Shown here piece by piece: positions 47,687 through 58,739 of a DNA stretch of 64,000 nt. The notes under the pieces were generated by a model. The model saw only the letters and a program-made list of their open reading frames with translations. It was not told the origin of the DNA and did no database searches. The first letter of the stretch is position 1, and each line of letters begins with the position of its first letter. The position numbers and the translations under genes were made by a program. Location of the stretch: contig JAJRUM010000003.1 of assembly GCA_024277815.1 (NCBI GenBank), forward strand, positions 1-64,000, in the 5' to 3' direction. The DNA comes from Gammaproteobacteria bacterium (GTDB lineage: Bacteria > Pseudomonadota > Gammaproteobacteria > Xanthomonadales > SZUA-36).

Positions 47687-48010
47687 TCAAGCGGACTTGA
47701 TCGTGCCCTTGGGCATGACGCTGGAAACCGCCTGACGCTGTACCTTGATCTGTACTTTGTCAGCTATTTCAAGCGTAATGAAAGACTCGGACACTTCGGT
47801 AATGCGCCCCAGCAAACCACCATTGGTTACCACTTCGTCACCTTTACCCAACTGAGAAACCAGCTGGCGATGCTCTTTGGAGCGTTTCATCTGGGGACGA
47901 ATCAACATAAAATAAAACACTGCGAATATGACGATCAGTGGCAAAAACTGCATAAATCCGCCCTGTGTGGCGGCGTCCTGAGCGTATGCATTGGAAATGA
48001 AGAAGTCCAT
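47687..48010 (-). CDS. yajC: Preprotein translocase accessory subunit YajC
   Basis: The 107-residue protein has one membrane helix (MQFLPLIVIFAVFYFMLIRPQMKRSKEHRQL) and the small cytoplasmic domain with GDEVVTNGGLLGRITEVSESFITLEIADKVQIKVQRQAVSSVMPKGT. It associates with SecDF. It follows tgt after about 150 bases that show no further gene, in the usual tgt-yajC-secDF order. Confidence 0.95.
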   Translation of the reverse strand: MDFFISNAYAQDAATQGGFMQFLPLIVIFAVFYFMLIRPQMKRSKEHRQLVSQLGKGDEVVTNGGLLGRITEVSESFITLEIADKVQIKVQRQAVSSVMPKGTIKSA

Positions 48011-48160
48011 AGTTATTCCCTGGGATTCCCTGGTAGATTTGTTTCGTTATCAGCTAGGTGGGGGTCTTGCGGCTGATTTCAATCAACCTGCCACCATTCA
48101 GCCGGCAATTATAAGCCAAGCTGAGTCAGAAAACTGCTGGTTTTTTCAGTCACACCGAAT

Positions 48161-50283
<2,123 letters not shown>

Positions 50284-50305
50284 TCCCCGGGCTAACCGTT
50301 ACCTC

Positions 50306-53300
50306 CTACTGGCAATCCAGACGGACGGTCAACTTCTCAGTATCATCCGTGCGATTGACCGAGCCTTTCAACGGCGATAAAAAGGCGTAGTCCAGCGTCC
50401 AGGTCAGGTTTTCTTCGTCGACGAAGTTCCGGGTAAACAGGCCAGCTGACTGGCTGGTTACCGGTTTCTCAGCACAAACCGCGCAATAACCCTTGAACTG
50501 CAGCAAGGGCATCTGGGTGGTCGTTGGCGACTGATTGTTGTCATCAGGTGCCGCAAGCAACCAACGTGGCCGACCATCATCATCGTAGATAAAGTGGATA
50601 AATGCCTGTGCAGCACTGTTCACCAGGCCACTCGCACCGCCCACTCCAATCGCTTTCCTGGACCACAAACCCGTTCGGCTGCGCGGGGAACCGCTGACCA
50701 TGGGGCAGGTCTGGGCCGCTGTTGGACTCATTCTTTCGCTGCCATTTTGCCCATAGAGTACCCAGGAGAATATATTGTCATTTTCAGCCAGCGTGGTTAT
50801 CGATACATGACCAATCAGATTCTCCTGTTGCAACGTACCGTCATTGGTGAAACGGATCAGATCCGCCACCCAGATATTGCCGTCAGGCACAGGCGCAGAG
50901 GCGAGGTACCAATCCGGCTGGCCATTTTCATCATAGGTATACCAGATGAACGCACGGAAGGTACCGCTCGCGGCATAGTCAAAACCCTGACTAAGATCTG
51001 GTCTTGATGAAGGCTTCCACAAACCCGCTCGCAGCGGAATCGGGCTACCTGCAAAAGACACATCAGCCTTCACTTCGACTGCCGCATCAGAAGCGCGGCC
51101 ATTCTTCACTACAACGTACCAGCGACCGGCAGACAAGGGGTTGCCACTGACCGTCACACTCGGGCCACTGCCACCCCCACCACTACCTGTGGCGATTGGA
51201 TTTCCAGCCGTATTGGGTGTTGCAGCAAAGGGAACGCTGGCAAATGCAGCGGCAAAACTCATCCGGTAAAGCTCAATGACCAGGTTATCACTTTGCACCC
51301 CGTCCGCACCCGCCGCCGCTACAGTCAATGAATCCGCACCGGCCGGGATATCGATGTAGGCAAGGTTGTGCATGTCGTTACCCTTGACGGTCAGACCACG
51401 ACTGACACCATCCATCAATACGAGCGTCTTCGGTGCTGCTGCCGCAGTCTTGGTAAATTTGACCGGGATAATGCCAATATTATTCGGACTTTCCCGCCTT
51501 GTACCAATGCCGACAGCTCCAATCAACTCGGTGCCCGGTAATGCGCTGACGTTGTCCCACGACACCCGAACGGTCTGACTTGCGCCACTTGCAACAATGC
51601 CATTACCACTAGCATACAGACGTGACAATGTGTTTTTACCGACAACGGCCGTTTTTAATGTGACCTTGTCAGTGGTATTGGTCGCTTGCCAATTTTGCAC
51701 AATAGCCCAGTAATTCCCCGCAACCGGTGCGAACAGATCACATAATTCCAGTTCTGTCGGTGAAGTGCTGGCGCACAGTTCTTCACTGGCCTGCGCAATA
51801 CCATCATTGTTGGCATCCAGACCAATGAACAGATCCAGATCCTTGGAGGTCGATTTCAGTGTCTCAGTATGCAACCACAAGGTGTCTGGTGGAACATTGA
51901 TAGACAGGGTCAGCAAGCCCGCCGAATCATCATACGGACTATCATTGGTAGGGTCCTGAGGCAGGTTTGCAACCGTTTCAGTCGGAATAACCAAGCCGCC
52001 GCTGGTATAGGTTGCATCCGGCATTGCTGCCAGGCCACTGACAGAAAACTCCTGCCAGCCCGAAATGTCATCAGAACTGATGGTCCATTCGGTTGGTAAC
52101 TCACCGCCATCGGCAAACACCGCAACGGTTAAAACGGCATCTGGATGGCTGCCGCTACTCAGTCGAACTTCTCCATAGACCCACGAGCCCACAATCCCGG
52201 AGTTGGACAAATCAATATCTACCGTCAACAGGCGACTGGCACCACTGGCCAGCGTAAAGCTCGATGGAGACACGCTCACGGCTACCCCGGCAGGAAAGCC
52301 GGTTGCCTTCGCTTTCCAGCTTGCGCCACCCACCAGATCAGCAACCCTGCGACTGAAGCTACAGCTGTTTCGGCAGACCGTATCAACCATTCCTGGCAGA
52401 TTCAGACCCTTGGGATCCCCTCCCTGGCCTGGATCGGCTGCACGGAAATCGTTCTCTGTCTCATCCAGGTAGAGTGCTGCATTGACAGCGATGTCGAGCC
52501 TTGGCCGACCGGAACCGCGTTTATGTGGTGTTGCGTTCGAACCATCAAAATCCTTAGCCAATTCAGGTGTGGCCGTCATCACCAGCGCTGACGCAATCTT
52601 GGCCGGCGACCAGTTTGGGTGTACGGCTTTGATCAATGCTGCACCGCCGGTCACATGCGGTGAAGCCATTGAGGTTCCGGAAAGGAAGGCATAACTGCCG
52701 CTATTGGGGACATAAGCAGCCAGAATAGACGACCCTGGTGCAATAATATCGGGCTTCAGAACATTCTCGACGGGTGGCAAATTGGGCCCACGGGAGCTGA
52801 AGCTGCTGATCTCGTCAGCAACCGAATCACGGTGCAGTACGCGTACGCCGGTCATGGAGCCTTCGTGGCCATTGCCACTCGCCAGCCAGGTGCGTAACTG
52901 GTTACCTGCCGCAGCACCAACATGGGTTGCCGGCAAGCAGTGGTTATCAGCAATGATAGACTCACCTTGCGCATCTGTGTTGGCAAGAATATATCCACCA
53001 GCACCTGCCAGCAGCAGGTTCTTGCCTTTCTCTACCCGCCCATACTCGCCACGGTCACAGACCACGATTTCACCATTGAAAGTACCGGGTGCAAACGGAT
53101 TGCTCGCACCGGTATTGCTGTCGCAATCCGGCTGGAGTTCTGCAGTGCCGACACCACACAAAGCGTTGCCAAAGTCACGTGCATGAACAATTTTGGTAAC
53201 ACCTATACCACCGGAAAAACTTGCACCTATCAGTTCGGGTGGCGGTGCGGTTGCACCCCCGCTCATCTGCCTGACCAGACTGCCAAACAGGCGGTCATGG

Positions 53301-54532
53301 GTGGCACTGCCAACTGCTGTAATCCATGGTGCATTGCCTGGGGACCCCATTGTACCGGGGTTTGGCCCGGCGTTACCCGCTGAGGTCGCTACAAATATAC
53401 CGGCAGCCCTGGCATTCAGGTAAGCCAGCGCTGTGGAGCCCGCATGCCACGGGTTTACCGCACTGGAGCCAACGGAGTAATTGATCACATCAACCTTGTC
53501 GGTAATGGCCTGATCAATTGCACTCAAAATGGCGGAAGTCTGGCAACCATCATCATCCGGGTCATCCGGATCGCCCAAGAAGCAAACACGGTAACTGACA
53601 ATGTTGGCATTGGGTGCCACACCGGCAATGTTCAATAACAAGCCGTTGCTGTCAGCCACTGCGCGCGGATTGCCTGCCGCGGTTGAAGCAACGTGGGAAC
53701 CATGGCCAGTGTTATCCAGGCCATTGTTGTTCTCTTCGACCACATCAGTGGTTGCAGGATCGTCCTGCACAAAGTCATAAACCCCGACGAGCTTATCGTT
53801 GCACTTCACTGCCTCATCGGAACACAAACCCAGTTGCGCCGGGTATGGGTTCACATGGTCCCAGTCACCCTGGCCGGGCGGAATGCCTTCACCCAGGTCC
53901 GAAAACGATGGGTGGGTATAATTCACACCGGAATCAATGATGCCGATAACCACGCCCTCGCCACCCGTTGCGGCGAAACCACTGTTACCCATTTGGATTT
54001 CTTTGGCACCAATCCAGTTTGGTCCTGAATCGGTCTGCATATGCTGAATAACGTCGAGCGCAACATCCTCAACGTTAGGCAAAGCGCGTATTGCCTCGGC
54101 TTCAGCAGCACTCAGCAGCGTCGCGAAACCATTTACAGCATTGCGATAGCGGTGGACGGTGTCTAACTGGCGACCCAATTCAAGCGCTGCAGTACCGCGA
54201 AAATGATCAAACCGTTCATCCAGAAACTGCAGATACTGCTGTGACTCGGGTGAGTAAACGTCAAGTTTCTTCGCTCCGGTGAAAGAATTGGCAGTCGCAG
54301 GCAAGCGTGTCGAATCAATATCCCGCTCAGGCGTCATCAGTAGGCGCCCGTCATAGGCAGCCAGTGACGGATCTTTGAGGACTACGATATATTGCTGTTT
54401 GTCGTGCTGGTCAGGCTCTGCGCCCAGGCTTTTTGCAACCACCGGCACTGGTGTGGATAAACCTGCCAGAAAGACAGCACACAGCATCCCAACAATCAAT
54501 TTTATACGATATTCCATTAACACATCCTTCAT
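50306..54532 (-). CDS. Large secreted S8 serine protease (subtilase) with C-terminal repeats
   Basis: The 1,408-residue protein has a signal peptide (residues 10-34) and an I9 inhibitor-type prodomain (about 48-165). A subtilase domain follows, with D200 (IIDSGVNYTHPSF), H277 (TGHGSHVA), N387 (SAGNAGP) and S621 (SGTSMASPHV). An inserted PA domain lies at about 450-550 (GTFNGEIVVCDRGEYGRVEKGKNLLLAGAGGYI region). Fn3- and PPC-like beta domains follow (710-1160), then two C-terminal repeats of an uncharacterised W-Y-T-Y-D unit (from about 1167 and about 1285). It should be exported and self-processed. Its ATG overlaps the gor stop; ATG at 54517 is a plausible alternative. Confidence 0.88.
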   Translation of the reverse strand: MKDVLMEYRIKLIVGMLCAVFLAGLSTPVPVVAKSLGAEPDQHDKQQYIVVLKDPSLAAYDGRLLMTPERDIDSTRLPATANSFTGAKKLDVYSPESQQYLQFLDERFDHFRGTAALELGRQLDTVHRYRNAVNGFATLLSAAEAEAIRALPNVEDVALDVIQHMQTDSGPNWIGAKEIQMGNSGFAATGGEGVVIGIIDSGVNYTHPSFSDLGEGIPPGQGDWDHVNPYPAQLGLCSDEAVKCNDKLVGVYDFVQDDPATTDVVEENNNGLDNTGHGSHVASTAAGNPRAVADSNGLLLNIAGVAPNANIVSYRVCFLGDPDDPDDDGCQTSAILSAIDQAITDKVDVINYSVGSSAVNPWHAGSTALAYLNARAAGIFVATSAGNAGPNPGTMGSPGNAPWITAVGSATHDRLFGSLVRQMSGGATAPPPELIGASFSGGIGVTKIVHARDFGNALCGVGTAELQPDCDSNTGASNPFAPGTFNGEIVVCDRGEYGRVEKGKNLLLAGAGGYILANTDAQGESIIADNHCLPATHVGAAAGNQLRTWLASGNGHEGSMTGVRVLHRDSVADEISSFSSRGPNLPPVENVLKPDIIAPGSSILAAYVPNSGSYAFLSGTSMASPHVTGGAALIKAVHPNWSPAKIASALVMTATPELAKDFDGSNATPHKRGSGRPRLDIAVNAALYLDETENDFRAADPGQGGDPKGLNLPGMVDTVCRNSCSFSRRVADLVGGASWKAKATGFPAGVAVSVSPSSFTLASGASRLLTVDIDLSNSGIVGSWVYGEVRLSSGSHPDAVLTVAVFADGGELPTEWTISSDDISGWQEFSVSGLAAMPDATYTSGGLVIPTETVANLPQDPTNDSPYDDSAGLLTLSINVPPDTLWLHTETLKSTSKDLDLFIGLDANNDGIAQASEELCASTSPTELELCDLFAPVAGNYWAIVQNWQATNTTDKVTLKTAVVGKNTLSRLYASGNGIVASGASQTVRVSWDNVSALPGTELIGAVGIGTRRESPNNIGIIPVKFTKTAAAAPKTLVLMDGVSRGLTVKGNDMHNLAYIDIPAGADSLTVAAAGADGVQSDNLVIELYRMSFAAAFASVPFAATPNTAGNPIATGSGGGGSGPSVTVSGNPLSAGRWYVVVKNGRASDAAVEVKADVSFAGSPIPLRAGLWKPSSRPDLSQGFDYAASGTFRAFIWYTYDENGQPDWYLASAPVPDGNIWVADLIRFTNDGTLQQENLIGHVSITTLAENDNIFSWVLYGQNGSERMSPTAAQTCPMVSGSPRSRTGLWSRKAIGVGGASGLVNSAAQAFIHFIYDDDGRPRWLLAAPDDNNQSPTTTQMPLLQFKGYCAVCAEKPVTSQSAGLFTRNFVDEENLTWTLDYAFLSPLKGSVNRTDDTEKLTVRLDCQ

Positions 54533-55887
54533 CCCTGTATTGGTGTCCTCATGGTCACCAGTTCCTCCGCGGCAGTCGGGTGTATACCTGTCGTGAGGTC
54601 GAATTGTTGTTTCGTAAGACCTGATTTTATCGCAACTGCAAAGCCTTGCACAATCTCAGGTGCATCCATTCCAACGACATGCAAGCCGACCACTTTACCA
54701 GATGAGGCCTGCACAAGCAGTTTCATCATGGTTTTCTCGTCCCGACCGGACAAAGTGTGCTTCATCGGCGTGAAACTCGATTTATAAACATCTATTTTTC
54801 CGTAATGCCGAATGGCGTCTTTCTCCGCATGGCCCACAGTCGCAACCGGTGGGTGAGAAAATACTGCAGAGGGAATTAAACCGTGGTTAACCGGGCGTGG
54901 ACTGCCGCCAAACTCACTGTCCGCAAAAGCGTGCCCCTCCATCAGTGCGACCGGCGTCAGGTTAACGCGATTGGTGACATCCCCTACCGCAAAAACATTT
55001 GACAGGTTCGTGCGGGAGTACTCATCCACGGGGATCATTCCACCGGGTAACGCATGCACCCCGGCATCGCGCAAGCCCAGGCCACGCACATTCGGCACCC
55101 GACCGGTGGCAAACATAACCGTGTCAGCCTGCAATTCAGTGCCATTATCAAGTTTTGCAGTGATAAGACCCTCCCTGGTCCTGATCAGTTCAGTGACATT
55201 GAGCTCCAGGCGTATCTCAATACCTTTCTTGCTCATTTCCATGGCCAGCGTGTCACGCACATCGTGATCAAAGCCGCGTAAAATCTGGTCGCCGCGATAA
55301 ACCTGTACGACCGCCGAACCCAGGCCATTAAAGATGCCTGCGAACTCGCAGGCAATAAACCCTCCACCAACCACGATCACGCGCTGCGGCAACGCCTTGA
55401 GATGAAACGCCTCGTCCGAGGTGATGCCTAATTCCACGCCGGGCATGTCCGGCACCCACGGTCGGCCACCGGTCGCGATCAGTATCTTTTCAGCGGTCAC
55501 TATATCTTCACCAAGCTGAACGCGGTGTGAATCGATCAATTTGCCGTGGACCGGAAACAAAGCAACTCCGGAGTTGCTTAACAGCTGCAGATAAATTTGG
55601 TTCAACCGGTCAATTTCACGGTCCTTATTTTCAATTAGCCGGGTCCAGCTAAAGCGCCTGTCACCAAGCTCCCAACCAAATCCTGCAGCATCTTCAAACT
55701 CTTCTGCAAAATGAGCTGCATACGAAAGTAGTTTCTTGGGAACACAGCCGCGAATAACACAAGTGCCACCTACCCGGCTGGACTCACAAATACCGACACG
55801 GGCACCATGCCCCGCTGCAATGCGGGCCGCCCTCACACCGCCGGAACCGGCACCAATAACCAATAGGTCAAAATCGAAATTATCCAT
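54529..55887 (-). CDS. gor: Glutathione-disulfide reductase
   Basis: The 452-residue flavoprotein recycles oxidised glutathione with NADPH. It has the FAD loop LVIGAGSGGVRAAR, redox cysteines C43 and C48 in GGTCVIRGCVPKK, the NADPH-binding VVGGGFIACEFAG and the C-terminal dimer motif HPTAAEELVTMRT with the catalytic histidine. It supplies glutathione needed by the frmAB pathway elsewhere in the window. It overlaps the protease start by four bases, and the gap to ccmA on the other side holds both promoters. Confidence 0.95.
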   Translation of the reverse strand: MDNFDFDLLVIGAGSGGVRAARIAAGHGARVGICESSRVGGTCVIRGCVPKKLLSYAAHFAEEFEDAAGFGWELGDRRFSWTRLIENKDREIDRLNQIYLQLLSNSGVALFPVHGKLIDSHRVQLGEDIVTAEKILIATGGRPWVPDMPGVELGITSDEAFHLKALPQRVIVVGGGFIACEFAGIFNGLGSAVVQVYRGDQILRGFDHDVRDTLAMEMSKKGIEIRLELNVTELIRTREGLITAKLDNGTELQADTVMFATGRVPNVRGLGLRDAGVHALPGGMIPVDEYSRTNLSNVFAVGDVTNRVNLTPVALMEGHAFADSEFGGSPRPVNHGLIPSAVFSHPPVATVGHAEKDAIRHYGKIDVYKSSFTPMKHTLSGRDEKTMMKLLVQASSGKVVGLHVVGMDAPEIVQGFAVAIKSGLTKQQFDLTTGIHPTAAEELVTMRTPIQG

Positions 55888-56080
55888 GAAATTCCTTCAA
55901 ACAGGGGTTGGCTGAGTAAAACCCACTCTATTTTACTGGCTTATACGACTAAAAGACCATTGACATGATAAAAGTCATTCACAGGCTGAACCTGCTGGGT
56001 CATAATCTCCTCATTGAATATTCGGCCTTTGAGCCCAACAATAAGCTAGGACTATACCTCAATTGCCGGACACCCCTTAC

Positions 56081-56689
56081 ATGCTATCTGTATCTGAACT
56101 CAGTTTTGAACGTTATTTTGAGCCGGTCTTTGAACCGGTCAGCTTCGAACTGGGCACGGGCTCCCTGTTGCTTGTCACCGGCGCCAACGGTTGTGGCAAG
56201 ACTACGCTGTTACGGTTGCTGGCTGGCCTGCTTGAACCCAGCGAAGGCGAGATCAAATGCCCCAATCGCCCTTTGTATGCTGGCCATAATCCCGCTATCA
56301 AGGATGATCTCAGCGTAGAGGAAAACATTCGCTTCCTGATGCGTTTCATGGGCGGGCGTTGTGCAAAATCCGAACTTGAGCAATGCCAGGAAATCATCAA
56401 GGAAATTGGTCTGGCACCCGTTGCACAACAGGAGGGACGTACTTTATCTGCCGGCCAGCGCAAACGTTGCTCTCTATCCCGGTTATTATTTTGTGACGAA
56501 GCACTCTGGCTACTGGATGAACCCTATTCCAACCTCGACCGTGAAGGAATCGCCATGCTCGATGAGATTGTCAGGGGGCATCTCGATGATGGCGGCAGTT
56601 GCGTTATGACCACCCACGGCAGTCTGCGACCCGAAGGTTTTGACCTACAGGAATGTTTCCTGCTAAGCGGCCGGGAGCAAACCGCATGA
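56081..56689 (+). CDS. ccmA: Heme exporter ATP-binding protein CcmA
   Basis: The ABC ATPase has the Walker A TGANGCGKTTLLRLLAG, signature LSAGQRKRCSLSRLL, Walker B LWLLDEP and H-loop TTHG. With CcmB it helps release holo-CcmE in System I cytochrome c maturation. The ATG at 56081 gives 202 residues; a TTG start at 56063 gives 208, and neither has a strong ribosome site. It begins the ccm operon, divergent from gor. Confidence 0.94.
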   Translation: MLSVSELSFERYFEPVFEPVSFELGTGSLLLVTGANGCGKTTLLRLLAGLLEPSEGEIKCPNRPLYAGHNPAIKDDLSVEENIRFLMRFMGGRCAKSELEQCQEIIKEIGLAPVAQQEGRTLSAGQRKRCSLSRLLFCDEALWLLDEPYSNLDREGIAMLDEIVRGHLDDGGSCVMTTHGSLRPEGFDLQECFLLSGREQTA

Positions 56690-57369
56690 GCCAGCCGGCG
56701 CTGTCAACTGCTTTTCTGGCGCTTTTACGCCGCGATTTCCTGCTCGCGTACCGGCGCCGGGCCGAATTACTGCAACCGCTGGTGTTCCTGTTGGTGGTTG
56801 TGACATTATTCCCTCTGGGTGTCGGACCTTCGCCGCAATTACTGGCCAAGATCGCACCCGGCGTTATCTGGATCGCAGCACTGCTGGCAACCGTTTTATC
56901 GCTGGACAGCCTGTTTCGTTCCGACTATGAAGATGGAACACTTGAGCAAATGGTGCTATCCGGTCAACCCCTCGCCCTGATTGCGCTGGCGCGTATTGTG
57001 GCGCACTGGCTGGTTGCGGGCCTGCCCATCATTTTGCTTTCCCCCTTGCTGGCCCTGTGGATGAATCTGCCGGATGCCGGTGTACCTGTGTTGATCAAAT
57101 CGCTGGCTATCGGCACCCCGGTGTTGAGCCTGATAGGCGCCATTGGCGGTGCGCTGACAGTCAGCCTTAAACGTGGGGGCCAGTTGTTATCGTTGCTGGT
57201 ATTCCCGTTGTATGTACCATTGTTGATCCTCGCTACCAGCGCAGTGAGCGCTGCAGTTTCAGGCCTGCCCTACAACGGCCAGTTGGGACTGATACTGGCG
57301 GGCATGATCGCAGCACTGACACTCGCCCCTTTTGCCACTGCGGCCGCACTAAAGTTGAGTCTAAGTTAA
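56686..57369 (+). CDS. ccmB: Heme exporter membrane protein CcmB
   Basis: The 227-residue protein has six transmembrane helices and the conserved opening FLALLRRDFLLAYRRRAELLQPLVFLLVVVTLFPLGVGP, with DYEDGTLEQMVLSGQPL and LISLKRGGQLLSLLVFPLYVPLLIL-type segments. Its ATG overlaps the ccmA stop by four bases; the frame upstream of 56686 lies inside ccmA. It pairs with CcmA. Confidence 0.95.
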   Translation: MSQPALSTAFLALLRRDFLLAYRRRAELLQPLVFLLVVVTLFPLGVGPSPQLLAKIAPGVIWIAALLATVLSLDSLFRSDYEDGTLEQMVLSGQPLALIALARIVAHWLVAGLPIILLSPLLALWMNLPDAGVPVLIKSLAIGTPVLSLIGAIGGALTVSLKRGGQLLSLLVFPLYVPLLILATSAVSAAVSGLPYNGQLGLILAGMIAALTLAPFATAAALKLSLS

Positions 57370-58118
57370 TGAATCCAATTTACTTGTTTTTTCACAAGAC
57401 CGGGTCTCCCCCCTGGTTTTATCGTTTCGCCGGCAAGCTGATCCCCTGGTTGTGGGCAGGCTTCGTGGTGCTGACTGCCATCGGACTGTATCTGGGGCTG
57501 TTACGGGCCCCACCTGACTACCAGCAGGGTGAAAGCGTACGCATTATGTACTTGCATGTACCCGCTGCGTGGCTATCGATGATGATTTACGGGATGATGG
57601 CTGTCACCGGCTTTATTGCGCTGGTCTGGCGCATTCGGATCATGGAGGTGCTGACCATCTCGAGCGCACCGGTCGGAGCCGCCTTCACCATCATCGCCCT
57701 GGTAACGGGCTCCCTGTGGGGCCGGCCTACCTGGGGAACATACTGGGTATGGGATGCGCGCCTGACTTCCGAGCTGGTGTTGTTGTTTTTGTACATCGGT
57801 GTCATCGCCTTGTACAACGCCTATGACGAACCCCGCAAAGCTGCGCGGGCAGCTGCACTGATGGCCATCGTTGGCGCAGTCAACCTGCCGATCATTCATT
57901 ACTCCGTCATGTGGTGGAACACCCTCCACCAGGGCAGCAGCATCGGCACCAGCGGCAGCAGTATTCATCCAAGCATGTTGTGGCCATTGGTGTTCATGGC
58001 CTTTGCCTTCAAGTTCTATTACGGCGCAAATTTGCTCAGCCGTGCAAGGCTGAAATTGTTGGCACAAGACCACCGCAAGCGTTGGGTACAGGAATTACTT
58101 TCCGGGAAGGAAAAATAA
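57369..58118 (+). CDS. ccmC: Heme transporter CcmC
   Basis: The 249-residue, six-helix protein carries the WWD-type heme motif GRPTWGTYWVWDARLTSELVLLFLY and flanking histidines (MYLHVPAAWLSMM and IIHYSVMWWNTLHQGSSI). It loads heme onto CcmE. Its ATG overlaps the ccmB stop by one base. Length is normal. Confidence 0.96.
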   Translation: MNPIYLFFHKTGSPPWFYRFAGKLIPWLWAGFVVLTAIGLYLGLLRAPPDYQQGESVRIMYLHVPAAWLSMMIYGMMAVTGFIALVWRIRIMEVLTISSAPVGAAFTIIALVTGSLWGRPTWGTYWVWDARLTSELVLLFLYIGVIALYNAYDEPRKAARAAALMAIVGAVNLPIIHYSVMWWNTLHQGSSIGTSGSSIHPSMLWPLVFMAFAFKFYYGANLLSRARLKLLAQDHRKRWVQELLSGKEK

Positions 58119-58119
58119 T

Positions 58120-58290
58120 ATGTCACACACACCGTTTATATTGGCCTCCTATCTGATCAGCGCATTCGTACTGTTATGGGCCGCCTTAGCGCCGGTTTTA
58201 AGCAAGCGTAAACTTGTCCGGCAATTGAAGGTCAGACATACGAGAGCGCAACGATCAGACGTCTCGCAACAGCACATGGATAAAACATAA
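58120..58290 (+). CDS. ccmD: Heme exporter protein CcmD
   Basis: This 56-residue protein has one N-terminal membrane helix (FILASYLISAFVLLWAALAP) followed by a basic tail (SKRKLVRQLKVRHTRAQR), the topology of CcmD, which stabilises the CcmABC-CcmE complex. It begins 2 bases after the ccmC stop with GGAAGGAAAA upstream, and its TAA overlaps the ccmE ATG (TAATG). Position in the operon supports the call more than sequence similarity. Confidence 0.85.
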   Translation: MSHTPFILASYLISAFVLLWAALAPVLSKRKLVRQLKVRHTRAQRSDVSQQHMDKT

Positions 58291-58739
58291 TGACCCCTAC
58301 CCGTAAACGTAGATTGATAGCTGTTCTGGTTGTTATTGCCGGCGTCGGACTGGCCGCTACAGTCGCTTTCAGAGCATTGCAGGAAAACATGCTGTTTTTC
58401 GTCAGCCCAACCGATGTCAAGGAACAGTCACTGCCTACCGGCAAGCGATTCCGGCTGGGTGGACTGGTGGCTATGGACAGTGTATCCCGCGCTGATGACA
58501 GTCTGGCCGTAACATTTATTGTTACCGATGGTCTGGCTTCGGTCGATGTCCAGTTTAACGGCATATTGCCAGACCTGTTTCGTGAGGGCCAGGGCATCAT
58601 CGCCATTGGAGAACTGACACCGGGTGGTTATTTTGAGGCAGAGGAAGTCCTTGCCAAGCACGACGAGAATTACATGCCACCAGAAGTTGCAGACGCCCTT
58701 GAGAAAGCCGGACATCCGGACGCTGGAGGTGGAGAGTGA
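58290..58739 (+). CDS. ccmE: Cytochrome c-type biogenesis heme chaperone CcmE
   Basis: The 149-residue periplasmic chaperone has an N-terminal anchor (RRLIAVLVVIAGVGLAATVAF), an OB-fold beta domain and the heme-binding LAKHDENYMPPE with H124 and Y128. It carries heme covalently from CcmC to CcmF. It overlaps ccmF by four bases (GTGA). Confidence 0.95.
   Translation: MTPTRKRRLIAVLVVIAGVGLAATVAFRALQENMLFFVSPTDVKEQSLPTGKRFRLGGLVAMDSVSRADDSLAVTFIVTDGLASVDVQFNGILPDLFREGQGIIAIGELTPGGYFEAEEVLAKHDENYMPPEVADALEKAGHPDAGGGE

Noticed and set aside
55943-55957. TACGACTAAAAG between gor and ccmA, like the CrbR-type core
   Set aside because: The core differs (ACTAAAAG), and no -10 hexamer lies 27-28 bases away on either strand.
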